Assembly (NCBI GenBank): GCA_963920575.1
Contig: OY986966.1
Span: 12,006,048 to 12,070,047, forward strand
DNA: 64,000 bases
Direction: 5' to 3'
From: Narthecium ossifragum
Lineage: Eukaryota; Streptophyta; Magnoliopsida; Dioscoreales; Nartheciaceae
In this document: positions 51,902 through 64,000 of the stretch, piece by piece
How positions within the stretch are numbered: the stretch's first letter is position 1
How the letters are laid out: each line of letters begins with the position of its first letter
Program-made: the position numbers and the translations under genes
Notes under the pieces: model-generated
Database searches by the model: none
Told to the model about the DNA's origin: nothing
Seen by the model: the letters and a program-made list of their open reading frames with translations, nothing else

Positions 51902-54900
51902 ATGGCTTCGTCGGAGCCTTCGCCGCCGGTGTCGCGGATCTTCGAGTACTTCGTGGTGTGCGGGTTGGGGCCGGAGATCCGATCGCTGGACGGGAGCAAA
52001 GGTTACCAGGGGACCGGGGTGATGTATATGCCAACACTCCTCGACCAGTACCCGCCCTCCAATCACTCCCTCTATCCTCCCCCGCCTCCACAGCTCCCAA
52101 CGGTTAAGTCCCTCTTCTGTCTCTCTCAATTATTCTATCATAGTTGATATATATGTGATCTGGTCCTTAGATTGCATTCTTGTCATTAGTTTAGGTTTTA
52201 GTGTGTTTCGAATCTGAATTTCTAGTGCAATGTTGGTTGTCTCATGATTGGTGCTCTGTCGAGACATTAAAAAATGACAAAGTGAGGAGAAGTAGAGATC
52301 AGCCAGTCAGGTGGTCGTCTACGAAGAAGTTCAATTCATCAAGCTGTAAAAATGCTTTATTCTTCTTGTAGCTCTGAAGTTTATTTTATTCATCAAGCCA
52401 TATAAGGGCTTGGTCTTCATGTAACTCCGAACTCTATTCTGGTTAATGATTATAGCCCGATAAATGTTCCAAGTGTAAAAGATAAAGTAATGGAATATTG
52501 AAATATCATGGCCTGATACATGACATTGCAAATTACACATTTGCAACTCTACTAACGTGCAATGCTGATCATACATGAATGACATTAGTCTTCAAATGCT
52601 CTTGAAAGATCCTTTATTATCAAGGAATAAAGTCTTGTTTTCATTAATGCTGTGCTTACCATCTCTGCTAAGTCTCGTCTTTGGTGATGTATGAGCCCAT
52701 TGCACTTAAACCTGTTCGCAAGCTGATTGTTTTTCTACTTCGATATTCCGATTTTGATCAGTTTGCACCTGGAAAATGCCATGATACATCCTCAGAGCAG
52801 AGATCCAACAATAGGAGATAGGAGCATGTGAACCAATCTTCTTCTTGACCCATTTTACACTAAGAACATGATGTCTTTTGAGTTGGGCGACCATTTAAGT
52901 TTATAAGCAGCTGGATCTTGCTTCAAAACTTGCAAGGGCGCCTAAAAAATGTCGTCAAGAGCTTAAGAAGTTATGATAACTCTACAGCACAACTAGTGTC
53001 TGTTAGTAGACTCGCAAGGGAGGATGTATCGCATCCCTTACTTGAAGTCATGTTCCTTTTGCCCCTTTCAGCGCATCTTTGAATTCTCTCCTTGCTTTGC
53101 TTAAAGATTTGGGTTAAATCCGCGTCATTCAGACCCTTTCTTCAAGTTCATAGTTTAATGGATTAACATCCGACGTTTTTTGGAGTCTATGTGGCGACAG
53201 TCGGTGGGGTCTGTTCATACATGACATTATATGATTTTCACTTAGTTATGTCATGGTATGAAAATGTTAGCAATCAAGTTCTAGTGTTAATTTTCCATAA
53301 GGGAGTGCAAGTATCTTTGCCAACCTCTCTGGGCTTCTGGTTTTCTATTTGACTGAAGATGGTATCTGTAAAATTGAGTCCCGGTCAGCTTTCATAGTTC
53401 CTTGTCGATATGTACTGCCTCAATATCAAGTCGCAAGGGCTGGACCCACCAGCATGGATCTCCATGTGTTGCTGAAGTCGAAAACTCTAAAGAAACAAGT
53501 ATGGGGTTCTAAATCCTTCATGTCTATACTGTCTTTACGAACACTAGATAAAATATGGACTGAAACATGAACGTATTCTATAAAGGGATTCCTAGCCCTA
53601 ATGGGAAATAGCGACGATGAGTGCTAATGTGTTACTTGGTGTAGTACCACAACTTATCTAAACATGCTCGTCTTACAGCTCTTTCACGCACATATATAGC
53701 TCCCATTAGTGTCAGAGTCTTACATAAAGAACTTGGCAAGGTTGCATGGACTAGTGACTCTTAAGGATTCACTAGCTTATCCCAATAAGTACTTTTCCTT
53801 AACTGTTCATATTTTATTGTCTTTTAAATATCCATCTTATCTGATATGAACCTTAAATGCAGTGTGTTCTACCAGCAGGGGTTGAAATATATTCTTCGGG
53901 GCTTGACTCTAATGATCACTTAACATACCCCCGGAGTTACCCAATAGTTTTAACAGGTATGGTGTCAATTGTTTCCTTTATTATGAGGAAATAGCTGGAA
54001 GAGGTCATTGTTGTCAATTTCTTTCGTTATACGAATTAAATATTGATGTTGCCTTCTTGACCATTTTGCACTAAGATAGTTCTAAAGCCTAATCTTCCTG
54101 TTTAGTTGCAATATTGATTCAGGGAAAAAGTTTATCGCATGATTATGGGTTGGATTGATAGTAATGAGTACTGTTTTGTGCTTCTTTGATGTTGTTTTTT
54201 AGTTTTTTCTGCTCTAGAAGTGCTATGTGCCCAGTAGTATTCAATATAGGGATGTTTATTTACTCCTACGGGGTTGTTAGTAGCAGACTCGATTAGTTCT
54301 TTGGCAATTAAGGTTCCAATTTAGAACCTTGCATGTTTTCCTGAGAAACTTTCCTATTGTGAAGATTTGGGTTATTATGGTGGCTATCATGTGCGAAAGG
54401 TGACTATAAAAGGGATGGTTTATAAGTACGTGTATCTGTAATCACTTTGTCACTCCCTTCTATAATAAACTCACACAGTCAAAGTCTTCTTAGAGTTGAA
54501 TCTGGAGCCACCTAATATGGATAGTTCCACGTTAAGGTGTAATGAATTGCACAATAGAATGTCATTAACATCTATGACCTCTCTCTGGATTTCTTCTTCC
54601 TCCATGCATGTTTTCAACAACAATCTTATCTCTTCTTTTAATTGTTATTTCTCTCTTTGCTCTTATGTCAAGAAGAAGACAAATCTCATTTCAGTTCAGG
54701 TAAAGGCTTGGAGAATGATGTGTTGTGACCTGCTGATCTTCTTTAATTTTGATAAGATAATATAGTAGTGGCTTGTTGCGCATGATGAAGAATCTGCATT
54801 TCCAATTTAAAAGATGAGCAGAATGAATTTCATATGTTATATATTTGGTTGCTGCTGGGATATTTACCTTCTTCCTAGCAATCTGAACTTTGATATTTCG

Positions 54901-57900
54901 TCAATTTACCACGGTATGGTTTATTTTCAATTGACTCAAAGGTTCTCTTGCAGAGGGAGATGGTTCTAAAATTTATGTTAGCTGTATTGCTTTTCGGGAT
55001 CCAGTCTGTGATGATATTGCTGAAGCATATCAGATTCCAGCGAATGCTTTTGCTGATAAATGCATTTGTCTAGTATCTCGTTCGCCCGGTTTTCAAGTCC
55101 TACGAGAGGCGTTGGAGGAATTGTTCATTCTCTGCTTTTCCCCTTCCGGAAGTAGGTAATAGTTCATCTGGGATGGCAGTTCAGGTTTTGATTTGTTTCA
55201 ACTTGTATCCTTTGCGGGGATTTGGATTCATTTTTAACACTTAATTTGTTGACATGTACCGTCCAATAACCTGCCATCCTGCGTTAAGTGTGGTTTGTTT
55301 AGGTTGAAAAGTAATTTTGGTTTTACAGAGGGTTACTTGAGACCTAGGCTAGTTCTCTGGCTTTTCTAGAAAATATGGAGCTATGATGAGTTGTTAGAAC
55401 TCATGAGGTGATCTCCTCCTTTTTGTGGAGGTCGTATTATGTTTTTGTCACATCAGCTTGATGCTTTTAATATCTGCTGCACTTATAGAAACAAAAGGTT
55501 GTATGATGAGAGATGTCTTCATGCAATGCTTAACTAGTTAAGTACGGTGTTAAACATGACCCTTACTTCCTTACTCATTTGCTTGATTGAAAAGCAAAGA
55601 TTAGTCTTTGAGTTGGAGTTGGGGAGTCCTATATACAGTATTTGCTTTAGGGTCTAAGCCTCTCTTTTTCTGGGAAATCTCAATGTTGTGAGTTTGTGGC
55701 CTGTCTGATCACCGTTCCTGTTTGCCACTTGTCAGGCACAAGATATCGCATGAACATGATTATTTCATGTACAAATACTGCCAGAATCATTCATGGACCA
55801 TGACTGCAGTTAAATAGTCCTGAGCCTGCAAAATTGATTCAGCTTGGTACTAATTGTTTGCTGAGAAAGTGTTATACACTGATTGTTATTATTATTAATA
55901 TTATTTTTCATTATATGATTTTGTCCACCTTTGCTTTAGAAAAGAAAATTATGGTCTAACATTTTTGACTTATTTAAACTCATTGAGTTCAGTACAGTAA
56001 TAGGTTGGTTTAATTGCCCATCATATTTCGTATGAGAAGAAAAAACATTTCTTGCAATCTATTGAAAAAGAAAACTCTTGATTTTTATATTTTTATTTTA
56101 TTTTGAGTTCAACTTGATTTGAAGATGAACAACCCCCATTAATCTTTTAGATTCTACATTCTGTCTTTCCATATCATGTAGTCCTATTCTTATAGTTCAG
56201 TTCGGCCAAAAAAGAACACTTTGGATCTAATGCAACAACAATTGCATCACGAATATTGATTGTTCAATCTATGCTCTATTTTGTTTTTAATCAAATACTA
56301 GTATTCTAATACTATTGTATTAGAGTATATTTATTCTATTGATAAAAAAGTTGAATTAAGTGTTTGTGTAAATATATCATGTAAATATATCAAAAAGTTG
56401 AATTAATCAAATACTTGAACAGGCTGCATATTTTGCAGGCTAAGGTTCTCATCATTTTATGATACTATTAATTACTTGCTCTTGCAGTAGAATTTTGACA
56501 TATAACTTTAAGTTAATGAAGAAAATCGTTTTTCCCCTTAACTTCACATATTTGTTGATTCTGCTGGAAACTTTCTTTTCATTTTGATTTTTGCATGTCT
56601 AATGATTTTTCCTGAGAATTTTTTTGAATGCAACTTATCTAGACGGTTCCCTTTGCCTTTGGTGGAACTGCACTTTGGTTTTAGGGCTTGCATTTCCAGT
56701 ATCACCTTGCTTGAACTTTGTGGATTTCTTTCTCATGTTATCTTGGTTGAAATTTGTCGATTTCTTTATACGTTTATCTAACTGGGTTTTCAATACAGCC
56801 CTCTCAATTTATGACCTAAATGTTATGCTCTCCAAGTTCAAATATGTCAAATATGGAAAATCTCAGTTAGTTGCAGCCAGTAGGGGATGGAGGCTTCTTA
56901 TAATTCTTTATTTTTGTCGATATGAATGCTTCAATCTGCTTAGCTCATGTCCGCGTCAAATTGCAGCAACCCATTATGGGACGTCGTAGCATATATAGTG
57001 TCACATGTTCCTTTGCCCGTACCAGGAAAAGATAGAGTGTTGTTTGCCATTCATAACAGCATTCTTTGCGTTGAGGCTCCTCCAAAGGATGCACTTCCTC
57101 ATGCAGATGTATGTATCTTTTTTACTTTGTTTAGTTGAACCTTGTTTGCTCCTGGCTGTTCTAAAATATTCTGGCACATTGAGTATATCTGATGTTGGTT
57201 GTTTGTTGATTAATGTGCAGATTTCATTCCAGCCGTTGGTGCAGTGCCTAGATGTTGATAATTTGATTAGGCTCTTCACAGCTGTACTGCTTGAAAGAAG
57301 GATTCTACTACGATCAAATAAGTAAAATGTTTAACTGCCTCATGTTATTCGCAAAATTTTTAACTGCTTTCTGCTATGATCAAATAAGAAAAATTTAAGA
57401 AGGATTATTCTTGCTGTATACGAGTATTGCAAATTTATATTGTTCTCTTCTTTGGTACTGTCACTTAAGTCATGTGATATATCTGTTAGCACAATGGGAT
57501 GTGCTATCACGCCTAATTGTTTTGGTACCATATGTAGGAGAAATAGACAAGGCTTGCTCAAGCGGCATGGGTGCATACCGGCCTTGAATGGACCGTATCG
57601 GTGGTACATACCGTCCCGGTCAATTACCGGCACGAGTCATGCCACCGGTACAGCAATCCTTGATGTGACTAGCTTCCTATCTCTTATCCAAGACACATTT
57701 AGACAAACAAAAAGTATCGTCTTAATATGCTTTTGTATCTCATCACAATCTTTGGAATTTCTGGAGTGGATCTTGTGGTGGTATAAATTTGTCTTTCACC
57801 ATCAATATTCAAAGCCAATGCATAATCCGCCCTGCGTACCTTCGAATTCATGAGGATTGACTTGGGTTTTTTTTTAGCCCCTCAAGTCTATCCGTATGGG

Positions 57901-58865
57901 TGTCTCTTTCCAGAAATGAAAGAGACTAGTGAAGCCAGGATCAAGTTATTTTTCTCGTTATCCTTATTTTCATAAACCAATATTGTTGAGCTCAATCCTT
58001 TTGTCATGTGGCAATTGGGAAGAGGAGAGATGCCTGATTCATGTCTTGTTTTAGTTTTATCATGTGTGATCAAATGGTTGTCTGATACTAGTATTATTTC
58101 ATATGTCCTCTTACTATTAGGATATTCACTCATTTGCTTTCTACGCTATGCTTATAAGCCTAGAATTTGGTTGGTTTAGTCATAGCCATGTATGAAAGGG
58201 TTGGCTCTAGGTTTAGTTTGACCCAAAGATTGCTTTGCCAACCAGCAACCTTGTTGTCGGCCGGCAAATCTCGAAACGGTGGCCATTCGGCTTCAGCTCG
58301 ATGGTTTTTCGTAGGCGAGCCGAGCGGTACCGGCTGGTGCTAACCCTTGGTATTGCTGGTTGGCAATGGGGTGGCGCCGATTAGAAAGAAGAGAGGGGAA
58401 GGAGGTAAAGAAAAGAGGGAAAAAGGAGAGGGAGAGGAGAGGAAGCACAGAAAGAAAAGGGAAAAAGAAGAGAAGAGAAGAGAAGAACAGGGGAGGAGGA
58501 AGGAGACGAACGTATCTAGGGATGGGGGGATCAGGTAAGCCACCATTGAGTCTTCGACCTGCTTTGATAACGTGTTCGATAATGGGTCCAATTACATTTA
58601 AAAAACATCAACTTGATGGTGATTTGCTAATAAAAAGTACGCATTGATAATGGCAATAACGGATCTGTAGGTATTTAAAACTGTAGTCTGTAGGGGACTT
58701 AACCGAACCCTGATTGATCATTCAATCCTCTGTGTGTGTGTGTGCTCGCGATCGCTATCAAAGCCCCCCCCACTCTCCTTTATTTCTCCCCTTGCCGACT
58801 CCGGAATCCTTCACAGACACCGGACTCCATCGGGCCTCCTCCTTTTGTCCCTAACCTTCACTGAA

Positions 58866-58943
<78 letters not shown>

Positions 58944-60831
58944 AGATACACCTCACCTTGCCACACACACACACTCACTCAAGATACATCTCACCTTGCC
59001 ACACACACACACACACACACACAAGATACATCTCACCTTGCCACCGGCACAGAGGATCGGCAAGGCACGGCCATCCTTTTACAGCGTAACTTTCATTTAT
59101 GGTGGGGTTGGCTCTGCATTTAGTTCGATCATTTTACAGCCAGTGGCACTAGTTAAAAATGAAATTACCGTTAAATATGAGCTCAAAGCCTCATTTTACA
59201 GCCAGTGGCACTAGTTAAGAATGAAATTACCGTTAAATATGAGCTCAAAGCCTTAGGTATTATTGAAATGAATTAAACTCAATATCAGCTTTAAGGTTTA
59301 AGTTTACATGTGGGAGTTTCAGTAGAGTGCGAGAGATCAAAAAGAGGCATTGATCAAAGAAAATTTCTCCATATGTCTTTGGTTATTTGCACATTAAAGG
59401 AAAATTTTTGGATCAAAATTCTGACAAGTGACCCCTATAATGGGATAGACTTTTCATGTTAAGTTTTTGTATGCAAGGGAACGAGTAAGATTTGGATTTT
59501 GTGGTATAAATTTTGCCATTACATATTGCAAATTGATTTTGAAAGAGTTGAAGTTCTTGACATATCGTGTTGTGGAAGACTAAAGCAAGAATCCACCAAC
59601 GTCAAGATGACAAAATCCAAAGCATAGGGTCAATTGCTAAGCTCACTTTGACCATTCGTTCTCAATCTTTATCTTTTGGAATCTCGTTCTAGGCCTGATG
59701 CAGGGATTATTGTGCTGCATGTGTTTTTGCCCAACTTTGCCTGGCATGTTACCTGCTGACAGCATGAATCTGATGCCAACGGCATGGAACCTCTTTAGGA
59801 GGAAAATTTGGTGCAGTTAAGTAAGCCGCTGGTGCCTGCAGTATTGTTACACCCATCTGATATTTGGGTCAAGTTTCCCTCATACTACTAGAAAATGAGA
59901 TTCTCTCGAAAATCAATTTTGCTGCTCCAACCATTAGAAAACCCATACCTATTCTGTTTAGTACTTCTGGTGCTTCTCTAGTGCATATTATAAATCCCAT
60001 AGTTGATTGAATCCAATGAGCCTTTTGAACTGGTACCTTTTGTAATCGACACTATGCTTCAATAATTCATTTGGCATGTAACCCAGTACTCGTATTATGC
60101 TGACAAATTGCAAAAACAGCATATACTTTTGGAGCGGACTGTTCTGACTGACAAAGTAATGAGTGACTGATGAGTTGTTATGAATGAGAAATTGTGAATG
60201 ATCAATTTTGCCATGTTTTAGTGATGAATATTGAGTCTTTCTGCTCAATCTTTACGCTAACGACCTTTTCTTTTTTACCTTTTCTCTTTTGAGTCATTAC
60301 ATATTCTAGTTCGCATTGCCTCTTGGATAGGTCTGATGCGTACTTCAAGGTTCTTTCTTTCTACTTTTTTGGCAGGTACACATTATTGACTCTGGTATCA
60401 GAGGCCATCTGCCATCTAATTTATCCATTCAGGTGGCAAGTAAGCTTCAGTACACTTCCAAGTCTCGTCGCATATCTTTTTTAATTTGTTGCTTTTGTAG
60501 AAACCACTGTTAGTCTTTGATTAATGACAGAAAGGATAAAGTTGCACTTTATGCTTGCTCATGCATGTCAAACATTTTTAATCCTACAAACACGCATTTC
60601 TTGTTAATTGCATTTAAATCTCAAGAAATGGTTAAGACAATATTTGCTTGAGTATTTTTTACGTCACATAGTTATGCTATGTGACAACTGCTAACTACGC
60701 CTTTTGTTATAATGTAGCACGTCTACATTCCACTACTATTTTTCAGTGGAGTAGACTACATCGATGCCCCCACGCCATACATGATGGGACTTTATTCTGG
60801 TGTGGACACATCTGGCTTGACAATGGATGGT
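51902..60831 (+). CDS. SCD1: SCD1 (DENN domain protein), exons 1-7, 3' part beyond window
   Basis: Exons 51902-52102, 53863-53956, 54954-55155, 56967-57108, 57221-57321, 60376-60439 and 60718-60831 join in frame to 306 codons without a stop. Start: first ATG in frame (MASSEPSPPVSRIFEYFVVC). Residues from about 10 form the uDENN (GLGPEIRSLDG, MYMPTLLDQYPPS); about 165-306 form the cDENN core (PLWDVVAYIVSHVPLPVPGK, APPKDALPHAD, FQPLVQCLDVDNLIRLF, LLERRILLRSNK, HVYIPLLFFSGVDYIDAP). These match, from memory, Arabidopsis SCD1 (STOMATAL CYTOKINESIS DEFECTIVE 1), a DENN/WD40 protein of about 1190 residues acting with SCD2 in clathrin-linked trafficking, cytokinesis and RabE signalling. WD40 exons must lie to the right. 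The promoter side is replaced by MULEs about 170 bp upstream. Confidence 0.95.
52103..53862 (+). other. SCD1 intron 1
   Basis: GT(TAAG) to AG, 1760 bp. AT-rich; I see no gene or named repeat. ORFs on either strand have no recognisable motif. Confidence 0.85.
53957..54953 (+). other. SCD1 intron 2
   Basis: GTATGG to TTGCAG, 997 bp. AT-rich, no features seen. Confidence 0.9.
55156..56966 (+). other. SCD1 intron 3
   Basis: GTAATA to TTGCAG, 1811 bp. AT-rich, with a short ATATCA/AAAAGTTGAATTA duplication near 56348-56405. The ORFs of about 65 and 121 codons near 56600-56990 run across the exon 4 boundary in the wrong frame. Confidence 0.88.
58866..59035. repeat. (CT)n-(CA)n microsatellite cluster
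   Basis: CT run from 58866, CA run from 58884, then interrupted CA runs alternating three times with AAGATACA(C/T)CTCACCTTGCC. The long His/Thr ORF over it is a repeat artefact. Confidence 0.95.
59129..59252. repeat. 62-bp tandem duplication in SCD1 intron 5
   Basis: Two copies (59129-59190 and 59191-59252) start TCATTTTACAGCCAGTGGC and end CTCAAAGCC. They differ at one position (TTAAAAATG versus TTAAGAATG). Confidence 0.95.
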
Positions 60832-63800
60832 GTAAGTTGACTTGATTATTTCAGATATAAAAAGGCCTGTGAATTTTGTCAAGACATTTTTTCCATTATG
60901 TTTGTCATATGCTTGTCAAGATTTGTATTCATACAGAGCTAAATTTGTCCTATAAGTTGCAGGGCTATGACCTGTTCAGATCATGTTTCTAGTCTTCTCT
61001 ATCTTGCATGCAGGATATTGATGTTTCCTTAGGATTAGAAGAGCTATATGTTTAGCTGCACAATATACGAACCTTAGTTTATTCCTTGGTTAAGGCCAAT
61101 ATTTAACTCATCGATGTGCTTATAAGAATGGGAATATCTTTTATCCAGTGGTTAGTGTATATTATGTTGTATTTATGGTATGTATGTAAAGGGTGAAAGT
61201 ATTTAACATGATTCTTTTATTACGCTTGACATACACCAAGGGCTTCTTTCTCCTGTTGGTGACTTTTGTTACCAGCTAGTTTGAAAGCTGAAAATTAGTT
61301 TTACTAAGCGTATATTTCCCACATTTTTCAGTTAACATGTCTAAGTACTGTACGTACCAAAACAATCTAAATCCGGTTTATAAACCAACACCAAGCACAG
61401 ACTTCTAAAAGACCAGGTTTAGGAAATCTGGTTTTTCTGTAACCAAACAACCCAACAGCTGCTAAGGGAAAATCAGAAGTCCTCATCTCTTCATGTTGCC
61501 TATGTTCGACCTTACAATTATGGTATTATCATACTCCGTGTGTGTGATATTTCGATGACAACCTTAGTTGATATAATACAGCTTTCAGATCTTATTCTAA
61601 ACTAAAATCATTGAGCCAAGGATTACTATGCTGGTAATTTATGGGCATGATACATATACTTCGCGAGGGATCCTTGCTGAGTATAAATCTGTCTTCTTCA
61701 GGCTTTGTATCAGCCAAAGACCAGCACAACACCTACCATTGCACAGTAATTCTTGCTTTGAGGTACTTTTATCCATAAGGGCTTGGAAGAATCGAGTTTA
61801 TGATCATCTTTGTGAAACAATTTGGTAGAAATAGAACTAATGATGACCTTAAAGATAGCATATCATGTCACGCCCCGCCCCAATTTCCATCCAAAAAAAC
61901 TACCTCAGAATTTAAATTTTTTTGACTTTACCTTTGGGATCGGGTGCGTGAACGATCACCACACATACAATCCCATGATCATTTATTCACAACCTGTGGC
62001 ATTATTTTGCATTCTACAGCGGAAGCATTTATTAATACACAAGGGGATATCTTTGCCCCACAAGACAGAACTAATAATATTAAACAATAAGAGGCCACAC
62101 GCCCAACATGTATCTCATATATATCTTTTGATTGCCCGCAGGTAAACAAAAAACATATACATGATCACTTATGGAGCTTGATACATAAACCTCAAAAGTA
62201 TAGGAGATATATAACAAAATGATACATCAAAAGTACAGGAGATATATAAGAAAATGATACATCAGGCTCATAAGCTCTCAGCTCACTCCTATGACAAAAT
62301 CTATCACCCAACAGATGTTCTCGATCGACTCCAGATGTCTTCCTCGCTCGCTACTGTTCACTCGGTCTAGTAGCTCCATACGACTCGCTTGAAGGTCGGA
62401 GCCCGAGTAGGGTGAGACAAAGCTCAGCAGGAAAACTAAACACGTGAGATCACGATACAAGCAACCTATCCGAGTACACCGGACCTACCATACGCATCAT
62501 GCTTACAAAGGAGGCTTTATGGCCATTCGACTTAGCAAGACGCCATCATGGCGAATACCAATGTCAAAGATGCCAACCCACCTCCGCCCACTAATGCGCG
62601 TAGGCCGTATGTACTGGCTCAAACTCTAGGGATTCGACATCAAGTTAACCTCGACCAATATAAGGGATCCTCTATCCTAGGATTGTCGAAAACAAGCCCA
62701 GACAAGCCTATACTCCTCCGCCTAGACGATTAGACCCCCCTACCTAGACGACTAGACTCGACACGGACCCAATTATGACCTGGGCTACTCGAGACCCCCG
62801 AATCCTCGGCCGATTTCAACACAACCATCCTACATGTAATGCACAACCAAAGGATGCCCAAGCATACGCATACAGGTAGGTAACATGCACATTCGATGCC
62901 AAATCATAACATAAGCATACAACACAGAAGGCATAGGTTAGGGATTTTTACAAGCATACCAAGGGCATTGGATCCGATCCAATCCCTATTGTCTATTTCA
63001 AGCCATTCCCAAGGGTTCCAACACTTGAGATCCAACAAATAGGATGAACCCTAGCTAAGGTTTCATCCCCAACACATCCAAAATATTCACAATAGCATCA
63101 ATCAAAGCATAAAAGGCATCAATAACAGATCTAGGGCTTGTGAAGCCCTAGATCTAAGCATAACCATGGCTAACCATCAAGAATTTCAGAGGGTTAGGGT
63201 TTCACCTACCTCAAAGAGCTCAAGGAAGGAGGAAGGAAGAGAAGATCTCCACGCTCCGACAACCATTGGCAAAGCTCCGGTGACCACAAGCCCGACCAAG
63301 ACCTTTCTCACAACTCTCTAAGCTCCCAACACCAAAAGCCCCCTTCAAGATCTCACCTCCAACTTCTCTCACAAGACTAAAGACAAAAGTGAGAGAAGTG
63401 GCCTCAAAAGGCTGATTTAAGGACATCAGCCCGAGATTATTGTTCATGCTACAGTACTCAACTCGAGTACCGTTGATGCTACAGTAACAATCCTGTACTA
63501 AACATAGCTAAAACCTAGAATTTTCACCTGAAAATTCCGAAACTTAGCACACTAGTCTACCTTGACTAGATACACGTGCGAGAAAAGGAAACTGGGCAAA
63601 AGCCCACCTGAAATACATGTTTCACACGTGACACCAAAACTTAAGAAAATATGGATTTGCTTTGAATCGAGGGCCACTTGATCCACAAGTGTCTTGATTC
63701 GGATTCAACTACCTCCTATAGGCTCACCCAAGCGAGGTACACATGGTTTGTCCGTATTTCCCATGGACAAAGTATCGGGACGTCACATATCAACTCAAGT

Positions 63801-64000
63801 TCTTGAATTTTAAATAAGGGCTAAGAAGAGAACAATTTGGTAGGAAACATTTAGTTTTGTTTCTTTAAGGCATTAAAGAATAGAACATATTCCTTCCAAG
63901 AAAACAAACGGCTTTATAGCTTGTTAACTTTCAGCTTTTGTGGTTTTCATAGGAAGTTTTGGAATGTTTCTTAATTTATGATCAAACAACCCACAATACT
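60832..64000 (+). other. SCD1 intron 7 (incomplete)
   Basis: Starts GTAAGT. No further SCD1 exon was recognised up to the window end. It contains the solo LTR 61866-63787; the rest is AT-rich without a gene. Confidence 0.8.
61866..63787 (-). mobile_element. solo LTR in SCD1 intron 7; TSD TATCA
   Basis: Left end TGTCACGCCCCGCCCC, right end AGTATCGGGACGTCACA, 1922 bp, flanked by TATCA at 61861-61865 and 63788-63792. It is a distant L1-type LTR: same terminal style and the GTAGGGTGAGACAAAGCTCAGCAGG landmark (about 62407), but otherwise divergent. Orientation is opposite to SCD1. No internal domain. The ORFs within it are not recognised. Confidence 0.88.

Larger units (their letters stand above)
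57322..60375 (+). other. SCD1 intron 5
   Basis: 3054 bp from GTAAAA to GGCAG. Holds purine-rich sequence (58385-58510), the (CT)n(CA)n cluster and a 62-bp tandem duplication. About 57530-57660 is richer in CCGGTA-type words and may be an old insertion. No gene seen. Confidence 0.85.

Noticed and set aside
56584..56989. ORFs in SCD1 intron 3 with Leu/Phe-rich segments
   Set aside because: They run across a well-supported 3' splice site in the wrong frame; no similarity recognised.
58734..59123. ORF with His-Thr repeats in SCD1 intron 5
   Set aside because: Created by the CA microsatellite; lies within an intron of a well-supported gene.
1..64000. tRNA, rRNA or snRNA genes
   Set aside because: None recognised by eye; only a tRNA-Asp-complementary primer binding site was seen. 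A tRNAscan or Rfam run would settle it.

Overview
This is nuclear DNA of a flowering plant. The right end carries the first seven exons of a gene I recognise as SCD1 (DENN-domain protein), with GT-AG introns. Almost everything else is nested plant transposable elements: Ty3/gypsy LTR retrotransposons, solo LTRs and Mutator-like elements (MULEs). I cannot name the species or decide between monocot and eudicot.

Layout. 1-266: end of a long LTR (called the L1 family here). 267-5993: Gyp-A, a minus-strand gypsy element with decayed gag and protease, no reverse transcriptase, and its LTR at 4145-5993. 6396 to about 26290: Gyp-B, a minus-strand gypsy remnant (Asn-rich gag, protease), split by solo LTRs at 10280-12941, 13147-21267 and 21302-25824. 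The 13147 copy contains another solo LTR (13534-19289), which contains a third (14251-16725). The 21302 copy contains a solo LTR of a different family (about 21696-23517). Each boundary was set by TG...CA ends and a 5-bp target-site duplication (TSD).

26433-28247: MULE-D, with a perfect 9-bp TSD. 28324-51729: MULE-C, the inferred outer shell of a large nest that ends about 170 bp upstream of the SCD1 start codon. Inside it lie a solo LTR within a solo LTR (29491-34474 and 30084-32986), MULE-A (34894-50556), MULE-B inside MULE-A (36178-50440), and MULE-P (50584-51714, perfect 9-bp TSD and TIRs over 200 bp). MULE-B carries an intact five-exon plant-mobile-domain (PMD) gene on the plus strand and a FAR1-type MULE transposase on the minus strand. 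The transposase is split by Gyp-C (40673-48208), a young gypsy element with two equal 1673-bp LTRs and a long gag-protease-RT-RNase H ORF. Gyp-C has no integrase and has Asn in place of the first catalytic RT Asp.

51902-60831: SCD1 exons 1-7 (306 codons, open throughout). Intron 7 runs off the window and holds one more solo LTR (61866-63787).

The strongest unexplained signal is regularly repeated dyad symmetry. MULE non-coding segments (transposase intron 1, the region upstream of the PMD gene, subterminal regions) carry 20-bp dyads of the form NTCGG-N10-CCGAN every 33-35 bp. LTRs of several families carry arrays of about 30-bp hairpins ending in GATCGATC, whose inner arms differ but stay complementary. 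MULE-B also has a hairpin with arms of about 280 bp between its two convergent genes. These look like element-encoded recognition arrays, comparable in concept to the motif arrays bound by VANC anti-silencing proteins of VANDAL MULEs. That functional reading is inference.
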